Shown here piece after piece: positions 1 through 5,997 of a stretch of 6,160 nucleotides of DNA. Positions within the stretch are counted from its first letter, which is position 1; each line of letters opens with the position of its first letter. The stretch spans positions 1 to 6,160 of the forward strand of contig JAPUEV010000340.1 in NCBI GenBank assembly GCA_027492415.1, given 5' to 3'. Below the pieces are notes generated by a model. The model was not told the origin of the DNA. It was given only the letters and a program-made list of their open reading frames with translations, and made no database searches. The stretch is from Ignavibacteria bacterium (GTDB taxonomy: Bacteria > Bacteroidota > Ignavibacteria > Tepidaquicellales > OLB5). Both the position numbers and the translations under genes were made by a program.

Positions 1-1034
1 GAGTGGGACGCATTTACCTGGTCAACTTCCGCATGCCATTTTAAGCTGCCGTTATTTATATCAACAGCTACAAGATCTGAGCCTGTGGAAATAGGATAAA
101 ATAATGCAAGCACCAGTGTGTTATCTTTAATTAAAGCAGTGATGCTGTACGGGCTGACCCGGCGGTAGCTGTATTTATATTCCCATACCGGTTCAGAGCT
201 TATTCCTTTATAGAAAGTAACAATATTTTCCTTTTCATCGTAATGGAGTAATCCCGAGAGATTATCTTCTTTATCAAAAATAACCCCGCTGGCTAAAATT
301 GGAAGTTCTGTTGTTTCACCGGATGAGAGGTTAACAATAACAGTTTTCGGATTTTCTTTGTAAAACCAGTTATTTGTGAAAATCAAGTATTTGGAATTAC
401 ATTTGTAAAAATTCAGGTAACGTTTGTAATAGCGGGTATCGCCTTTAACTTCAATATCTGTATGGGCAGTTTTTGTATTCCATAGTTTCCTGACGCTTTC
501 ATCATAAGCCGTAATAACATACCCGCCTTCACCATTAAGATCCTGTACATGAACTATAGAGTTACTTCCCTTTAAGAGCATATCCCTGCCGTTTATATCA
601 CGCTCTGTTTCAGATTCATTTGACGGGATAGTCAAAATAAAATTACCGTTAATATCGTATTCTGAGGTTAAATGAGTTTTGCTGTCCAGAGAGAATTTTT
701 TGCCGTTCAGGTATACAATATTCCAGTACATCATTCCGCTGTTATAATTCAGATCATAAAAAAGGGAAGAATCAAACCCGGTGTATTCATGAAAATCAAT
801 TTTACTGTAAGCAAAGATATCTTTTGAATTGCCCGCAAATACAACAGTATCATTTTGTCCATAACATACAGTTTTTAAATCAAGCTCATTCTGAATTTTC
901 AGCGAATCAATATTAAAGAAATAATTATCAGTAAAAAAAATACCGGTATTCAGATACTGCGGATTTTGCGAAAAGGTGATTCCTGTAATTAATAAAAATG
1001 CGGCTAAATATCGTTTAAATTGAGCTCTTAGCAT
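1..1034 (-). CDS. Exported PQQ-like beta-propeller protein, 3' end outside the window
   Basis: An open frame of 344 complete codons runs leftward from the ATG at 1034-1032 to the window edge without a stop, so the C-terminus is missing. The N-terminus (MLRAQFKRYL, then a hydrophobic run AAFLLITGITFS) is a probable signal peptide, perhaps cut before Gln23. The rest is beta-rich. Several segments resemble blade ends of PQQ/WD-like propellers: DESVRKLW (residues about 178-185), SSEPVWEY (279-286) and, most clearly, LVAVDINNGSLKWHAEV (321-337), which matches the 'aLDa.tG.l.W' pattern of PQQ repeats. I infer a periplasmic or secreted beta-propeller acting as a binding scaffold; no catalytic residues can be assigned. 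No Shine-Dalgarno precedes the ATG, and the upstream in-frame codons offer no better start. It is co-directional with the 473-residue gene but separated from it by a terminator. Confidence 0.75.
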   Translation of the reverse strand, partial: MLRAQFKRYLAAFLLITGITFSQNPQYLNTGIFFTDNYFFNIDSLKIQNELDLKTVCYGQNDTVVFAGNSKDIFAYSKIDFHEYTGFDSSLFYDLNYNSGMMYWNIVYLNGKKFSLDSKTHLTSEYDINGNFILTIPSNESETERDINGRDMLLKGSNSIVHVQDLNGEGGYVITAYDESVRKLWNTKTAHTDIEVKGDTRYYKRYLNFYKCNSKYLIFTNNWFYKENPKTVIVNLSSGETTELPILASGVIFDKEDNLSGLLHYDEKENIVTFYKGISSEPVWEYKYSYRRVSPYSITALIKDNTLVLALFYPISTGSDLVAVDINNGSLKWHAEVDQVNASH

Positions 1035-1101
1035 AAAATAGAAGTATGATTTGAATTGCGGTTATGAGAGTTATACAGGGCAAAACAGGTTATGGTTCCT
1101 G

Positions 1102-1138
1102 AAAAAAATGAAGGGTCTTTAATAAATATAAAGACCCT
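1102..1138 (-). terminator. Intrinsic terminator of the 473-residue exported protein gene
   Basis: AGGGTCTTT at 1112-1120 pairs perfectly with AAAGACCCT at 1130-1138, and one further A-T pair closes a 7-base loop. Read on the minus strand, the stem is followed after three bases by a run of seven Ts (the A run at 1102-1108). It lies about 30 bases after the stop codon at 1168. The plus-strand reading has no T run, so it works in the minus direction. Confidence 0.85.
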
Positions 1139-1167
1139 GCGAAAAATTATATCAAGTTTTAAGGAGA

Positions 1168-2589
1168 CTACTCACCCCATTTTCTGAGAGAAGGGGCAAT
1201 TCGCTGTCCTTTTGTATTTCCGGGAGCAGCGGTTTTTTTCTGGGGATTAGGTTTTCTGGGGGTATCATCATCATCGCACGAGCCGCCGGCAAGTGAGTTT
1301 GATGCGCAGTTCCACCAGTCTTTTACATAATCAATATGTTTATCTATCCAGTCGCGTTTATCTTTAAAATCTGTAGGGTCTTTAACTGCGTCAAGCCCGT
1401 CTTTCATATGTTTATCAGCATTAAATTCATCCATGTTTCCGGGTTCGCTGCCTTTGCCCGGATTGTTTGAATCTTTTTTGTACTTCGCTATTTTTTTAAA
1501 GTAATCATTTGCGGTTACCAGTCTTGCTTTATATAACGATGCTGAAGGATCCTGCGGGTAGCTTTTGAACTCAGTGATATTTTTAAGTTCCTTGCCGTCA
1601 CCGCGGATTATCCAGCCAAAGTTTTCTATCAGCTCTTCTTCGCCCGGGTTTGTGCCTATGAACTTTACTGACTTAAACCTGTAGATCGGATAGAATTTTC
1701 CGTCATCACCCTTCATTACATCGCTTCCCGGCTCATCAACATAGCTTATTTCAATTTTATCGCCGTTCTTTTCAAAAAGAGTAATTCTTCCTTTGGAATC
1801 ACGGGTAACATTAACTGATTGCGGGCGGTAGAGCTCAAGTATTGACTGAGAATAAGTTACAGGCATCATTCTCATATAAAATCCGTCACCTATGTATGCC
1901 CAGTTTCCGGGATCAACCTGCTTTTTCAGCATATCCGAAGGAGCCTCTCCGTTTAATACAGCCATGTTTTCAATATCCTGAAAGCTTGAACCGGGGTCAG
2001 TGATCTTTCCGCGAAGATCTTTATAGAACTTTGCGGTACTTTTTACTTCATCAGGCAGTATATCCAGAGGCATATCAGATATTCCAACGCTAAGCTCTGC
2101 AATTTCGGAGGCAGTAAGAAGCGGTTTTACCCGAAGCTGAAGTTCAGTGTTCAGATCAGTGAACTTGGCACCGTAAATTATGGACCATAACAGAAGCTGG
2201 ATATCTTTCTGTGCAATTTCAGGATGCTCGGCTGAACGTGTGAGAATATTGGTAACAAGATTATCCAGCTTTCCTTTTATAGGCGCAATTAAATGTCCGC
2301 TGCCTTTTGTGGGTCCATGTGTTCCGGCTTTTAAACAGTAGCTCTGAACGGTCATTCTGTAGTAACCCGGTCCCAGCGGCGCATTATAGTCCTGTGGTTC
2401 AACCGGATCGTAATATTTATCAATATCGTTTATCCAGAAAGAAACAGGATATGCGTCATCAATTGATGTAGTAATATTTTTTTCCTCCAGGATATCCGGC
2501 ATTGCAGTTTTTTTGATAATGTCATCGAACTGCGCTTTTGCAATAAACGGAGTAAATAATATGAACAAGAAAAAAAGTTTTTTCAGCAT
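1168..2589 (-). CDS. Exported protein of unknown function with a YCL...QxxxW thioester-like block
   Basis: A 473-residue protein with a clear signal peptide (MLKKLFFLFILFTPFIAKAQ), probably cut after Ala19 or near it. The function is not recognised. Residues about 72-140 form the most family-like part: GPGYYRMTVQSYCLKAG, then a Gly/Pro-rich stretch ending HLIAPIKG, then HPEIAQKDIQLLLWSII. Cys85 in Tyr-Cys-Leu and Gln131 in Gln-x-x-x-Trp recall the cysteine and glutamine that form an internal thioester in TED/TQXA adhesin domains, though the spacing is short and no search was possible. Residues 225-360 look beta-rich (WAYIGDGFYMR, RITLFEKNGDKIEISYVDE). The C-terminal 60 residues contain a Trp/Cys patch (Cys428, Cys438), four Asp in a row, and a Pro/Lys-rich tail. 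There is no C-terminal sorting domain (no T9SS-type beta domain, no LPXTG). It has its own candidate promoter and terminator, and no Shine-Dalgarno. Confidence 0.85.
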   Translation of the reverse strand: MLKKLFFLFILFTPFIAKAQFDDIIKKTAMPDILEEKNITTSIDDAYPVSFWINDIDKYYDPVEPQDYNAPLGPGYYRMTVQSYCLKAGTHGPTKGSGHLIAPIKGKLDNLVTNILTRSAEHPEIAQKDIQLLLWSIIYGAKFTDLNTELQLRVKPLLTASEIAELSVGISDMPLDILPDEVKSTAKFYKDLRGKITDPGSSFQDIENMAVLNGEAPSDMLKKQVDPGNWAYIGDGFYMRMMPVTYSQSILELYRPQSVNVTRDSKGRITLFEKNGDKIEISYVDEPGSDVMKGDDGKFYPIYRFKSVKFIGTNPGEEELIENFGWIIRGDGKELKNITEFKSYPQDPSASLYKARLVTANDYFKKIAKYKKDSNNPGKGSEPGNMDEFNADKHMKDGLDAVKDPTDFKDKRDWIDKHIDYVKDWWNCASNSLAGGSCDDDDTPRKPNPQKKTAAPGNTKGQRIAPSLRKWGE

Positions 2590-2620
2590 AATGTAATTGA
2601 GATATTTAATTGATGTTATA

Positions 2621-2628
2621 CAAAAATA
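2621..2628 (-). promoter_or_regulatory. Candidate Bacteroidota -7 element for the 473-residue gene
   Basis: The minus-strand sequence TATTTTTG matches TAnnTTTG exactly and ends 31 bases before the ATG, giving a leader of about 25-30 bases. No TTTG (-33 element) is visible at the expected 19-21 base spacing. The motif is short and AT-rich, so a chance match is possible. Confidence 0.4.
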
Positions 2629-2692
2629 ACCAGAAAATGTTAATTGTCTATTAGAAAAAAGGTGATTTTTAAAATAAAGAAATTAATATTGT

Positions 2693-2723
2693 AAAAAAAG
2701 CCTTCAGTATACCGAAGGCTTTT
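2693..2723 (-). terminator. Intrinsic terminator of the DoxX-family gene
   Basis: AAAAGCCTTC at 2696-2705 pairs perfectly with GAAGGCTTTT at 2714-2723 around an 8-base loop. On the minus strand the stem runs into seven consecutive Ts (the A run at 2693-2699). It lies 28 bases beyond the stop codon at 2751. The plus-strand side has only four Ts, already part of the stem, so minus is the main direction. Confidence 0.88.
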
Positions 2724-2750
2724 AAGAAACAAAAAATATTAATTTAAAAA

Positions 2751-3173
2751 CTATTTCTTTTTAGAAATAAGGGCATCTATGCTGTATTTACCTGCACCGA
2801 TAAATAACAGACCCATAAATACTGCGAACATTTCCATCGGGTAAATTGCTTTGTTCCACGGGTCAAGCTTTGATGTATGCACCATAAACGCTGTGAGCAT
2901 TGTAAAAGCCATGAATGCCGATGCCGGCCTGGTGAATAAGCCAAGCAGTATCAGTATTCCGCCGCCAAATTCTGAAACAGAAGCCATGAATCCCCAGAAC
3001 GTTGGTGCGAAGCTTAAGCCGTAATTCCCCATAGCGCTTCCGATCTTTTCCCACATAGCGGGTCCGCCTGAAATTTTACCCCAGCCGTGAACGAAAATAA
3101 ACGAGAATCCAATGCCGATCCTTATAAACAGAATGCCTGCATCGCTGTACTTACTAAGAAAATTTTTTATCAT
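2751..3173 (-). CDS. DoxX-family integral membrane protein
   Basis: A 140-residue protein of the usual length for the DoxX family (DoxX/DoxD-like, related to YphA and YkgB types). Four hydrophobic helices are visible at about residues 13-30, 58-80, 83-99 and 112-128. Family-like features are HGWGK after helix 1 (29-33), SEFGGGILILLGLFTRPA across helix 2 and the next loop (67-84), and the C-terminal GAGKYSIDALI (126-136), which matches the 'GpG.ysLD.ll' ending of the family. It sits in the inner membrane. Some DoxX relatives have been tied to quinone-linked oxidation of sulfur compounds or to redox-stress membrane complexes, but most, probably including this one, have no defined substrate. It is a single-gene unit with its own terminator. 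No Shine-Dalgarno and no clear -7 element were found upstream. Confidence 0.92.
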   Translation of the reverse strand: MIKNFLSKYSDAGILFIRIGIGFSFIFVHGWGKISGGPAMWEKIGSAMGNYGLSFAPTFWGFMASVSEFGGGILILLGLFTRPASAFMAFTMLTAFMVHTSKLDPWNKAIYPMEMFAVFMGLLFIGAGKYSIDALISKKK

Positions 3174-3277
3174 TCTATAAAAATAGTTAGTTGGTGGTTA
3201 GTTATGTGTTGTAACACCTAATAGGTAAATTGAGTTTCAGGGGTCAAATAGAAATTTGTTTAATGTTGAAAGTATAT

Positions 3278-3305
3278 AAAAAAAAGGGGCAACAAGCCCC
3301 TTTTT
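3278..3305 (-). terminator. Intrinsic terminator of the 257-residue exported protein gene
   Basis: AAAAAGGGGC at 3281-3290 pairs with GCCCCTTTTT at 3296-3305 around the loop AACAA. On the minus strand the GC stem is followed by eight Ts (the A run at 3278-3285), starting ten bases past the stop codon at 3316. The plus strand also has five Ts after the stem, so it could work both ways, but no plus-strand gene enters it from the left. Confidence 0.88.
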
Positions 3306-3315
3306 AAAGCTATGT

Positions 3316-4089
3316 TTATTTTAAATATTCATGTTTTAAAGAATCATTTACTAAGAATAATTTAACACTTTTGGTTGTATCTGTACTTATAGGAACTTCA
3401 TAAGTATCTTTACCCAGCGTAATAATTGACCTGTGGTTACCGGGAGACAGCTTAACTATTCTGACAATCTCTTTATCGCTCTCTTGCTCAGCCATTAAAG
3501 TTCTTAATGGAACAATTACTTTTAAATTTATCTGCATATAGAATTCTATTCCGAATAATGATTTATCCATTATTACAGTATAATCTTTTTTTTGCTTTTC
3601 AATTTCTTCTTTCCCTATTTTTTCTATTGCACTGCTGCAGGCTGACCATTCTTTTTTCCATGAATCTTTTACAAATGTCATACCGGAATTACTTACGGTT
3701 GCATGTTTGCTCCTGTCCCAGTTCAGCGAAATACTCTCGCCGCCTCTATCATATACTTTTTCTTCGTATGAATCTATTTCATCAAAATTATTTTCTTTAA
3801 ATACAGAATATAATTTATCCAGCTCTGCTGAGGTCATTTTAAAATAAGCTTTTGTTATCGCGCCGCCATCGTTTATGGAATAGTAACAAGAATCCTTTGA
3901 AATAAATATTTCCTCGCTGTAATACATCATCCCCCCGCTTTGTGAATAGCGGAACCTGATATCATCCGGCCGTTTTTCCGGTAACGGCGATCCGTCAGTG
4001 TTCCCGGTACTTTTTGCGCATATAAAGCCTGCGGTAATAAATACTGCGCAAACTATAAGTAATGACAGATATTTCATTTTCATTTTCAT
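3316..4089 (-). CDS. Exported protein of unknown function
   Basis: A 257-residue protein with an N-terminal signal-type segment: Lys/Met-rich start, hydrophobic core LSLLIVCAVFITAGFI, then CAKSTGN. Cys24 follows Gly-Phe-Ile, which is a poor lipobox, so signal peptidase I cleavage or a retained anchor is as likely as lipidation. Three in-frame ATGs (codons 1, 3 and 5, from a short repeated CATTTT unit) make the exact start uncertain by up to four codons; none has a Shine-Dalgarno. Residues about 42-157 look like one alpha/beta domain: a strand-rich part (DIRFRYSQSGGMMYYSEEIF), a helix with spaced leucines (SAELDKLYSVFKENNFDEID), then more strands. This loosely resembles small DUF6438-type domains, but I would not assign that family without a search. 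Residues 170-257 are a second, beta-rich part (VIMDKSLFGIEFYMQINLKV). No catalytic motif is seen. Confidence 0.8.
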   Translation of the reverse strand: MKMKMKYLSLLIVCAVFITAGFICAKSTGNTDGSPLPEKRPDDIRFRYSQSGGMMYYSEEIFISKDSCYYSINDGGAITKAYFKMTSAELDKLYSVFKENNFDEIDSYEEKVYDRGGESISLNWDRSKHATVSNSGMTFVKDSWKKEWSACSSAIEKIGKEEIEKQKKDYTVIMDKSLFGIEFYMQINLKVIVPLRTLMAEQESDKEIVRIVKLSPGNHRSIITLGKDTYEVPISTDTTKSVKLFLVNDSLKHEYLK

Positions 4090-4139
4090 AAATTTATCAG
4101 TTAATTATATTACTGAAAATACAGATGTTTTGTTCCGTA

Positions 4140-4147
4140 CAAAATTA
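4140..4147 (-). promoter_or_regulatory. Candidate Bacteroidota -7 element for the 257-residue gene
   Basis: The minus-strand sequence TAATTTTG matches TAnnTTTG exactly and lies 50 bases upstream of the ATG at 4089. At the expected -33 distance there is only TTCA, a poor match to TTTG. It lies in the divergent intergenic region, between the start codon and the double-hairpin element. Confidence 0.4.
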
Positions 4148-4194
4148 GGGAATTAAATGTAAAATTTGAATTCTTAAGAACACGCATAAAGACT

Positions 4195-4252
4195 TGACCA
4201 CCCCTAATCCGGCTTACGCCGGATTTTCCCCCTCCTTAAGAAAGGAGGGGAG
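4195..4252. repeat. REP-like double hairpin, probable dispersed intergenic repeat
   Basis: Two perfect stem-loops sit side by side. AATCCGGC (4206-4213) pairs with GCCGGATT (4218-4225) around TTAC. CCCCTCCTT (4229-4237) pairs with AAGGAGGGG (4242-4250) around AAGA. A leading GACCACCCC lies at 4196-4204. The element is markedly richer in G+C than the flanking DNA. The composition and layout are like REP/BIME-type or small palindromic repeats scattered through many genomes. Only one copy is in this window, so the repeat status is inferred. It lies between divergent genes, where a terminator is not expected, and no T run follows the second stem on the plus strand. Confidence 0.55.
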
Positions 4253-4282
4253 CTGATATTGTTTAACACAAAATTATGATTT

Positions 4283-4783
4283 ATGAAAGAATATGAATTA
4301 TATATAAAAAAACTATCATTGGAAAAACACCCGGAAGGCGGATGGTTTAAGGAAGTATACAGGTCAGCTGAAACAGTTAAACCGGAACACCTGCCTGCAA
4401 GATTTAAAGGAGAGCGCCATCACTCAACTTCAATTTATTTTCTGCTGACCGGTGATACCTATTCGGCATTTCACAGGATCAAATCAGATGAGCTTTGGCA
4501 TTATTATGTGGGCTCAGCGGTAACAATATATATGATAGATGAAGAGGGGAATTATTCAGAGATAACGCTTGGCAGTGAGCTTGACATGGGAGAGGTTTTA
4601 CAGTGTGTTATTCCTCACGGAGTTTGGTTTGGCGCAAAAGTCAATGATCCTGATTCATTCTCGCTTGTTGGCTGCACAGTCTCACCCGGTTTCCATTTTG
4701 ATGATTTTGAGCTTGCCGATAGAGCTGAACTGATAAACAGATTCCCTGAACATAAAATTATAATAGAAAAACTGACCCGCTAA
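4283..4783 (+). CDS. Cupin_5 (DUF985) family protein
   Basis: A 166-residue soluble protein with no signal peptide, so cytoplasmic. It matches the DUF985/Cupin_5 family along its full length: LEKHPEGGWFKEVYRS (13-28), TSIYFLLTGDTYSAFHRIKS (49-68) running into DELWHYYVG (69-77), LQCVIPHGVWFGA (106-118), and the C-terminal signature CTVSPGFHFDDFEL (131-144). The fold is a single-domain RmlC-like double-stranded beta-helix. His64, Glu70, His73 and Gln107 line the positions usually facing the cupin barrel. Structures of family members show a sugar- or nucleotide-sized pocket, but no general reaction is established, so the substrate is unknown. The start is well fixed: an in-frame TGA at 4277-4279 lies just before this ATG. 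There is no Shine-Dalgarno. The next gene follows after 57 bases on the same strand and may be co-transcribed. Confidence 0.93.
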   Translation: MKEYELYIKKLSLEKHPEGGWFKEVYRSAETVKPEHLPARFKGERHHSTSIYFLLTGDTYSAFHRIKSDELWHYYVGSAVTIYMIDEEGNYSEITLGSELDMGEVLQCVIPHGVWFGAKVNDPDSFSLVGCTVSPGFHFDDFELADRAELINRFPEHKIIIEKLTR

Positions 4784-4813
4784 AAAATAATATTAAATAT
4801 AGTATTTGAGTAT

Positions 4814-4821
4814 TATATTTG
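4814..4821 (+). promoter_or_regulatory. Candidate Bacteroidota -7 element for the 90-residue membrane protein
   Basis: TATATTTG matches TAnnTTTG exactly and ends 19 bases before the ATG at 4841, implying a very short leader of about 12-15 bases. No TTTG lies at the canonical -33 spacing. If active, it would let this gene be transcribed apart from the cupin gene. Confidence 0.35.
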
Positions 4822-4840
4822 TATAAATAAACCCACAGTT

Positions 4841-5113
4841 ATGATAGAAACCTGGATATTAGTAGTAACATTATTTATTCCAAGAATTGCGCTTGCAATT
4901 GCTTACTTCAGCCACCAGATACCGAATAATAATATTCCTTTTATCGGCGATGCATTGCTGTATGTCTTTCTTCCAAGGCTCCTTATGATAATATATATTT
5001 ATGATAATATGGGCTGGCAGAATCCCTGGTTCTGGATACATATTGTTGTGGCAATAATTGTATGGTCAAAAGGCTCACATGAAACATATAAAAGAAAGTT
5101 CAGAAGAAGATAG
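4841..5113 (+). CDS. Small integral membrane protein of unknown function
   Basis: A 90-residue protein, hydrophobic almost throughout. Membrane segments are likely at about residues 4-23, 38-54 and 62-76, followed by a basic tail ending KRKFRRR that should lie in the cytoplasm. Two short similar motifs, LFIPRIAL (11-18) and VFLPRLLM (42-49), each place a Pro-Arg pair inside or at the end of a helix, suggesting a conserved structural role for the arginines. A Trp-rich segment (WQNPWFWIH, 59-67) marks a membrane interface. I do not recognise a named family; the compactness and motif conservation argue for a real gene. No Shine-Dalgarno is present. It follows the cupin gene by 57 bases and could share its transcript. 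Confidence 0.8.
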   Translation: MIETWILVVTLFIPRIALAIAYFSHQIPNNNIPFIGDALLYVFLPRLLMIIYIYDNMGWQNPWFWIHIVVAIIVWSKGSHETYKRKFRRR

Positions 5114-5320
5114 AGATGAAGACCAAAAAGTCAAAGCTCTAATGTTAAATTAATATTTTTGGATTAGCAGAGGGGTCACCAGTTATCAGTTTAGTTATAT
5201 TTTATCCTTAATTTTTAGTTGTTTGATCAATGAGATTTCGAATATGGCTTTCTTATTTGAAATTATTTTTATTTATTTACTTCATAAATATTATATTTAA
5301 AATAAAACCTTGTAATTACC

Positions 5321-5791
5321 ATGAAAAACACCTGTGCATTTATTATTCCACTTCTAATCTCCGTTTTTTTTGTTTCATGTAGTGATGAAGATAACATAAA
5401 TCAACCTGTTGTCCCAATTGGCACAGTATTTTTTGCCACAGATTCAATGGTTGCTAAAATAGATTCCGGTGGATACTATACAACCGGGCTTGGAACACTA
5501 TTTAATCAGACTGTTGCTGCATTTAAAGTAAAGGTTGAATACAGGCTGCAATCTAACTGTGACAGCAGTGCAGGTGTTACAGTATCTATAAATGATTCCA
5601 CTAATGGTACGCCGCAATCTCCCGAGGCATTAAATTTTTACGGACCAGTTGATACTCTATTGTCATCTGTTTATCAAGTTGATAATTTATCTTTTTATTA
5701 CAATTTCAATTCTTGGTTAATTGCTTCCCGAACAACATACATAACCAGGTATATAAGGATCCTGGATCTGAAAATAACAAAAGTTCAGTAA
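5321..5791 (+). CDS. Small lipoprotein of unknown function
   Basis: A 156-residue protein with a lipoprotein signal peptide: MKNTCAFIIPLLISVFFVSC, with Cys20 as the lipidated residue. Phe at -3 is non-consensus, but Ser at -1 and the hydrophobic core fit Bacteroidota lipoproteins. The residues after the cysteine are Ser-Asp-Glu-Asp, resembling the acidic lipoprotein export signal that sends lipoproteins to the cell surface in Bacteroidota. The mature part is beta-rich with alternating hydrophobics (TVAAFKVKVEYRL 64-76, AGVTVSINDS 84-93) and ends in RYIRILDLKITKV (143-155), like the last strands of a beta-sandwich. A single Cys80 remains. No enzymatic motif is visible and the family is not recognised. 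The gap of 207 bases before it is AT-rich and holds no gene or clear promoter; TATATTTA at 5292-5299 is a one-mismatch -7 candidate. A probable terminator follows. Confidence 0.82.
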   Translation: MKNTCAFIIPLLISVFFVSCSDEDNINQPVVPIGTVFFATDSMVAKIDSGGYYTTGLGTLFNQTVAAFKVKVEYRLQSNCDSSAGVTVSINDSTNGTPQSPEALNFYGPVDTLLSSVYQVDNLSFYYNFNSWLIASRTTYITRYIRILDLKITKVQ

Positions 5792-5853
5792 TTCTTTTAA
5801 TTGATCCTGATTATACTGATCAATGTAAATTCAAATTCTTTATTTTAAGATTT

Positions 5854-5889
5854 AGGTTCTGTAAAAATACCGGAACCTTGAATTTTTTT
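5854..5889 (+). terminator. Probable intrinsic terminator of the small lipoprotein gene
   Basis: AGGTTCTG (5854-5861) pairs with CGGAACCT (5871-5878), eight pairs including one G-T wobble, around a 9-base loop. After four bases a run of seven Ts follows (5883-5889). It lies about 60 bases downstream of the stop codon at 5789-5791. The stem is weaker than the three minus-strand terminators in this window. Confidence 0.6.
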
Positions 5890-5985
5890 GTTCAAAATTT
5901 AATAAAACCGCATCCGCATTCATTTCGTATGTTAGTTAAAGGCAGATTATATCAATTAATCTATTTAACTTAAAAACATCTATTT

Positions 5986-5993
5986 AAAGGAGA
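5986..5993 (+). promoter_or_regulatory. Shine-Dalgarno sequence of the globin-like lipoprotein gene
   Basis: AAAGGAGA contains the full AGGAG core (5988-5992), five bases before the ATG at 5998. It fixes that start. It is the only strong ribosome binding site in the window; the other six visible starts have none. Confidence 0.8.
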
Positions 5994-5997
5994 AAAC

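Noticed and set aside
2863..3054. 63-codon minus-strand open frame inside the DoxX gene
   Set aside because: It lies wholly within the DoxX coding region in another frame and has no family resemblance; the DoxX frame is well supported.
3507..3800. 97-codon plus-strand open frame opposite the 257-residue gene
   Set aside because: Antisense to a convincing exported protein. The hydrophobic Leu/Phe-rich product is what the complement of Lys/Glu-rich codons gives, and no start signal precedes it.
4018..4020. Cys24 of the 257-residue protein as a lipidation site
   Set aside because: The preceding residues Gly-Phe-Ile do not fit a lipobox: bulky residues at -1 and -2 and no Leu/Val-type residue at -3. 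Lipidation is therefore not claimed.
4276..4296. Six-codon reading frame (ATG at 4276) overlapping the cupin start
   Set aside because: It could be a leader peptide, but it has no Shine-Dalgarno, no regulatory codon pattern and overlaps the real start by chance-like spacing.
4796..4819. AT-only hairpin between the cupin and membrane protein genes
   Set aside because: Nine pairs with one wobble and almost no G-C, in a very AT-rich gap; too weak for a terminator, with no T run after it, and it overlaps the -7 candidate.
5800..5824. ATTGATC...GATCAAT inverted repeat after the small lipoprotein gene
   Set aside because: Only seven pairs around an 11-base loop and no following T run; the hairpin at 5854-5878 is the better terminator.
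5713..5973. 86-codon plus-strand open frame overlapping the end of the small lipoprotein gene
   Set aside because: It overlaps the lipoprotein in another frame and runs through the probable terminator at 5854-5889; the composition is not protein-like and no start signal is seen.
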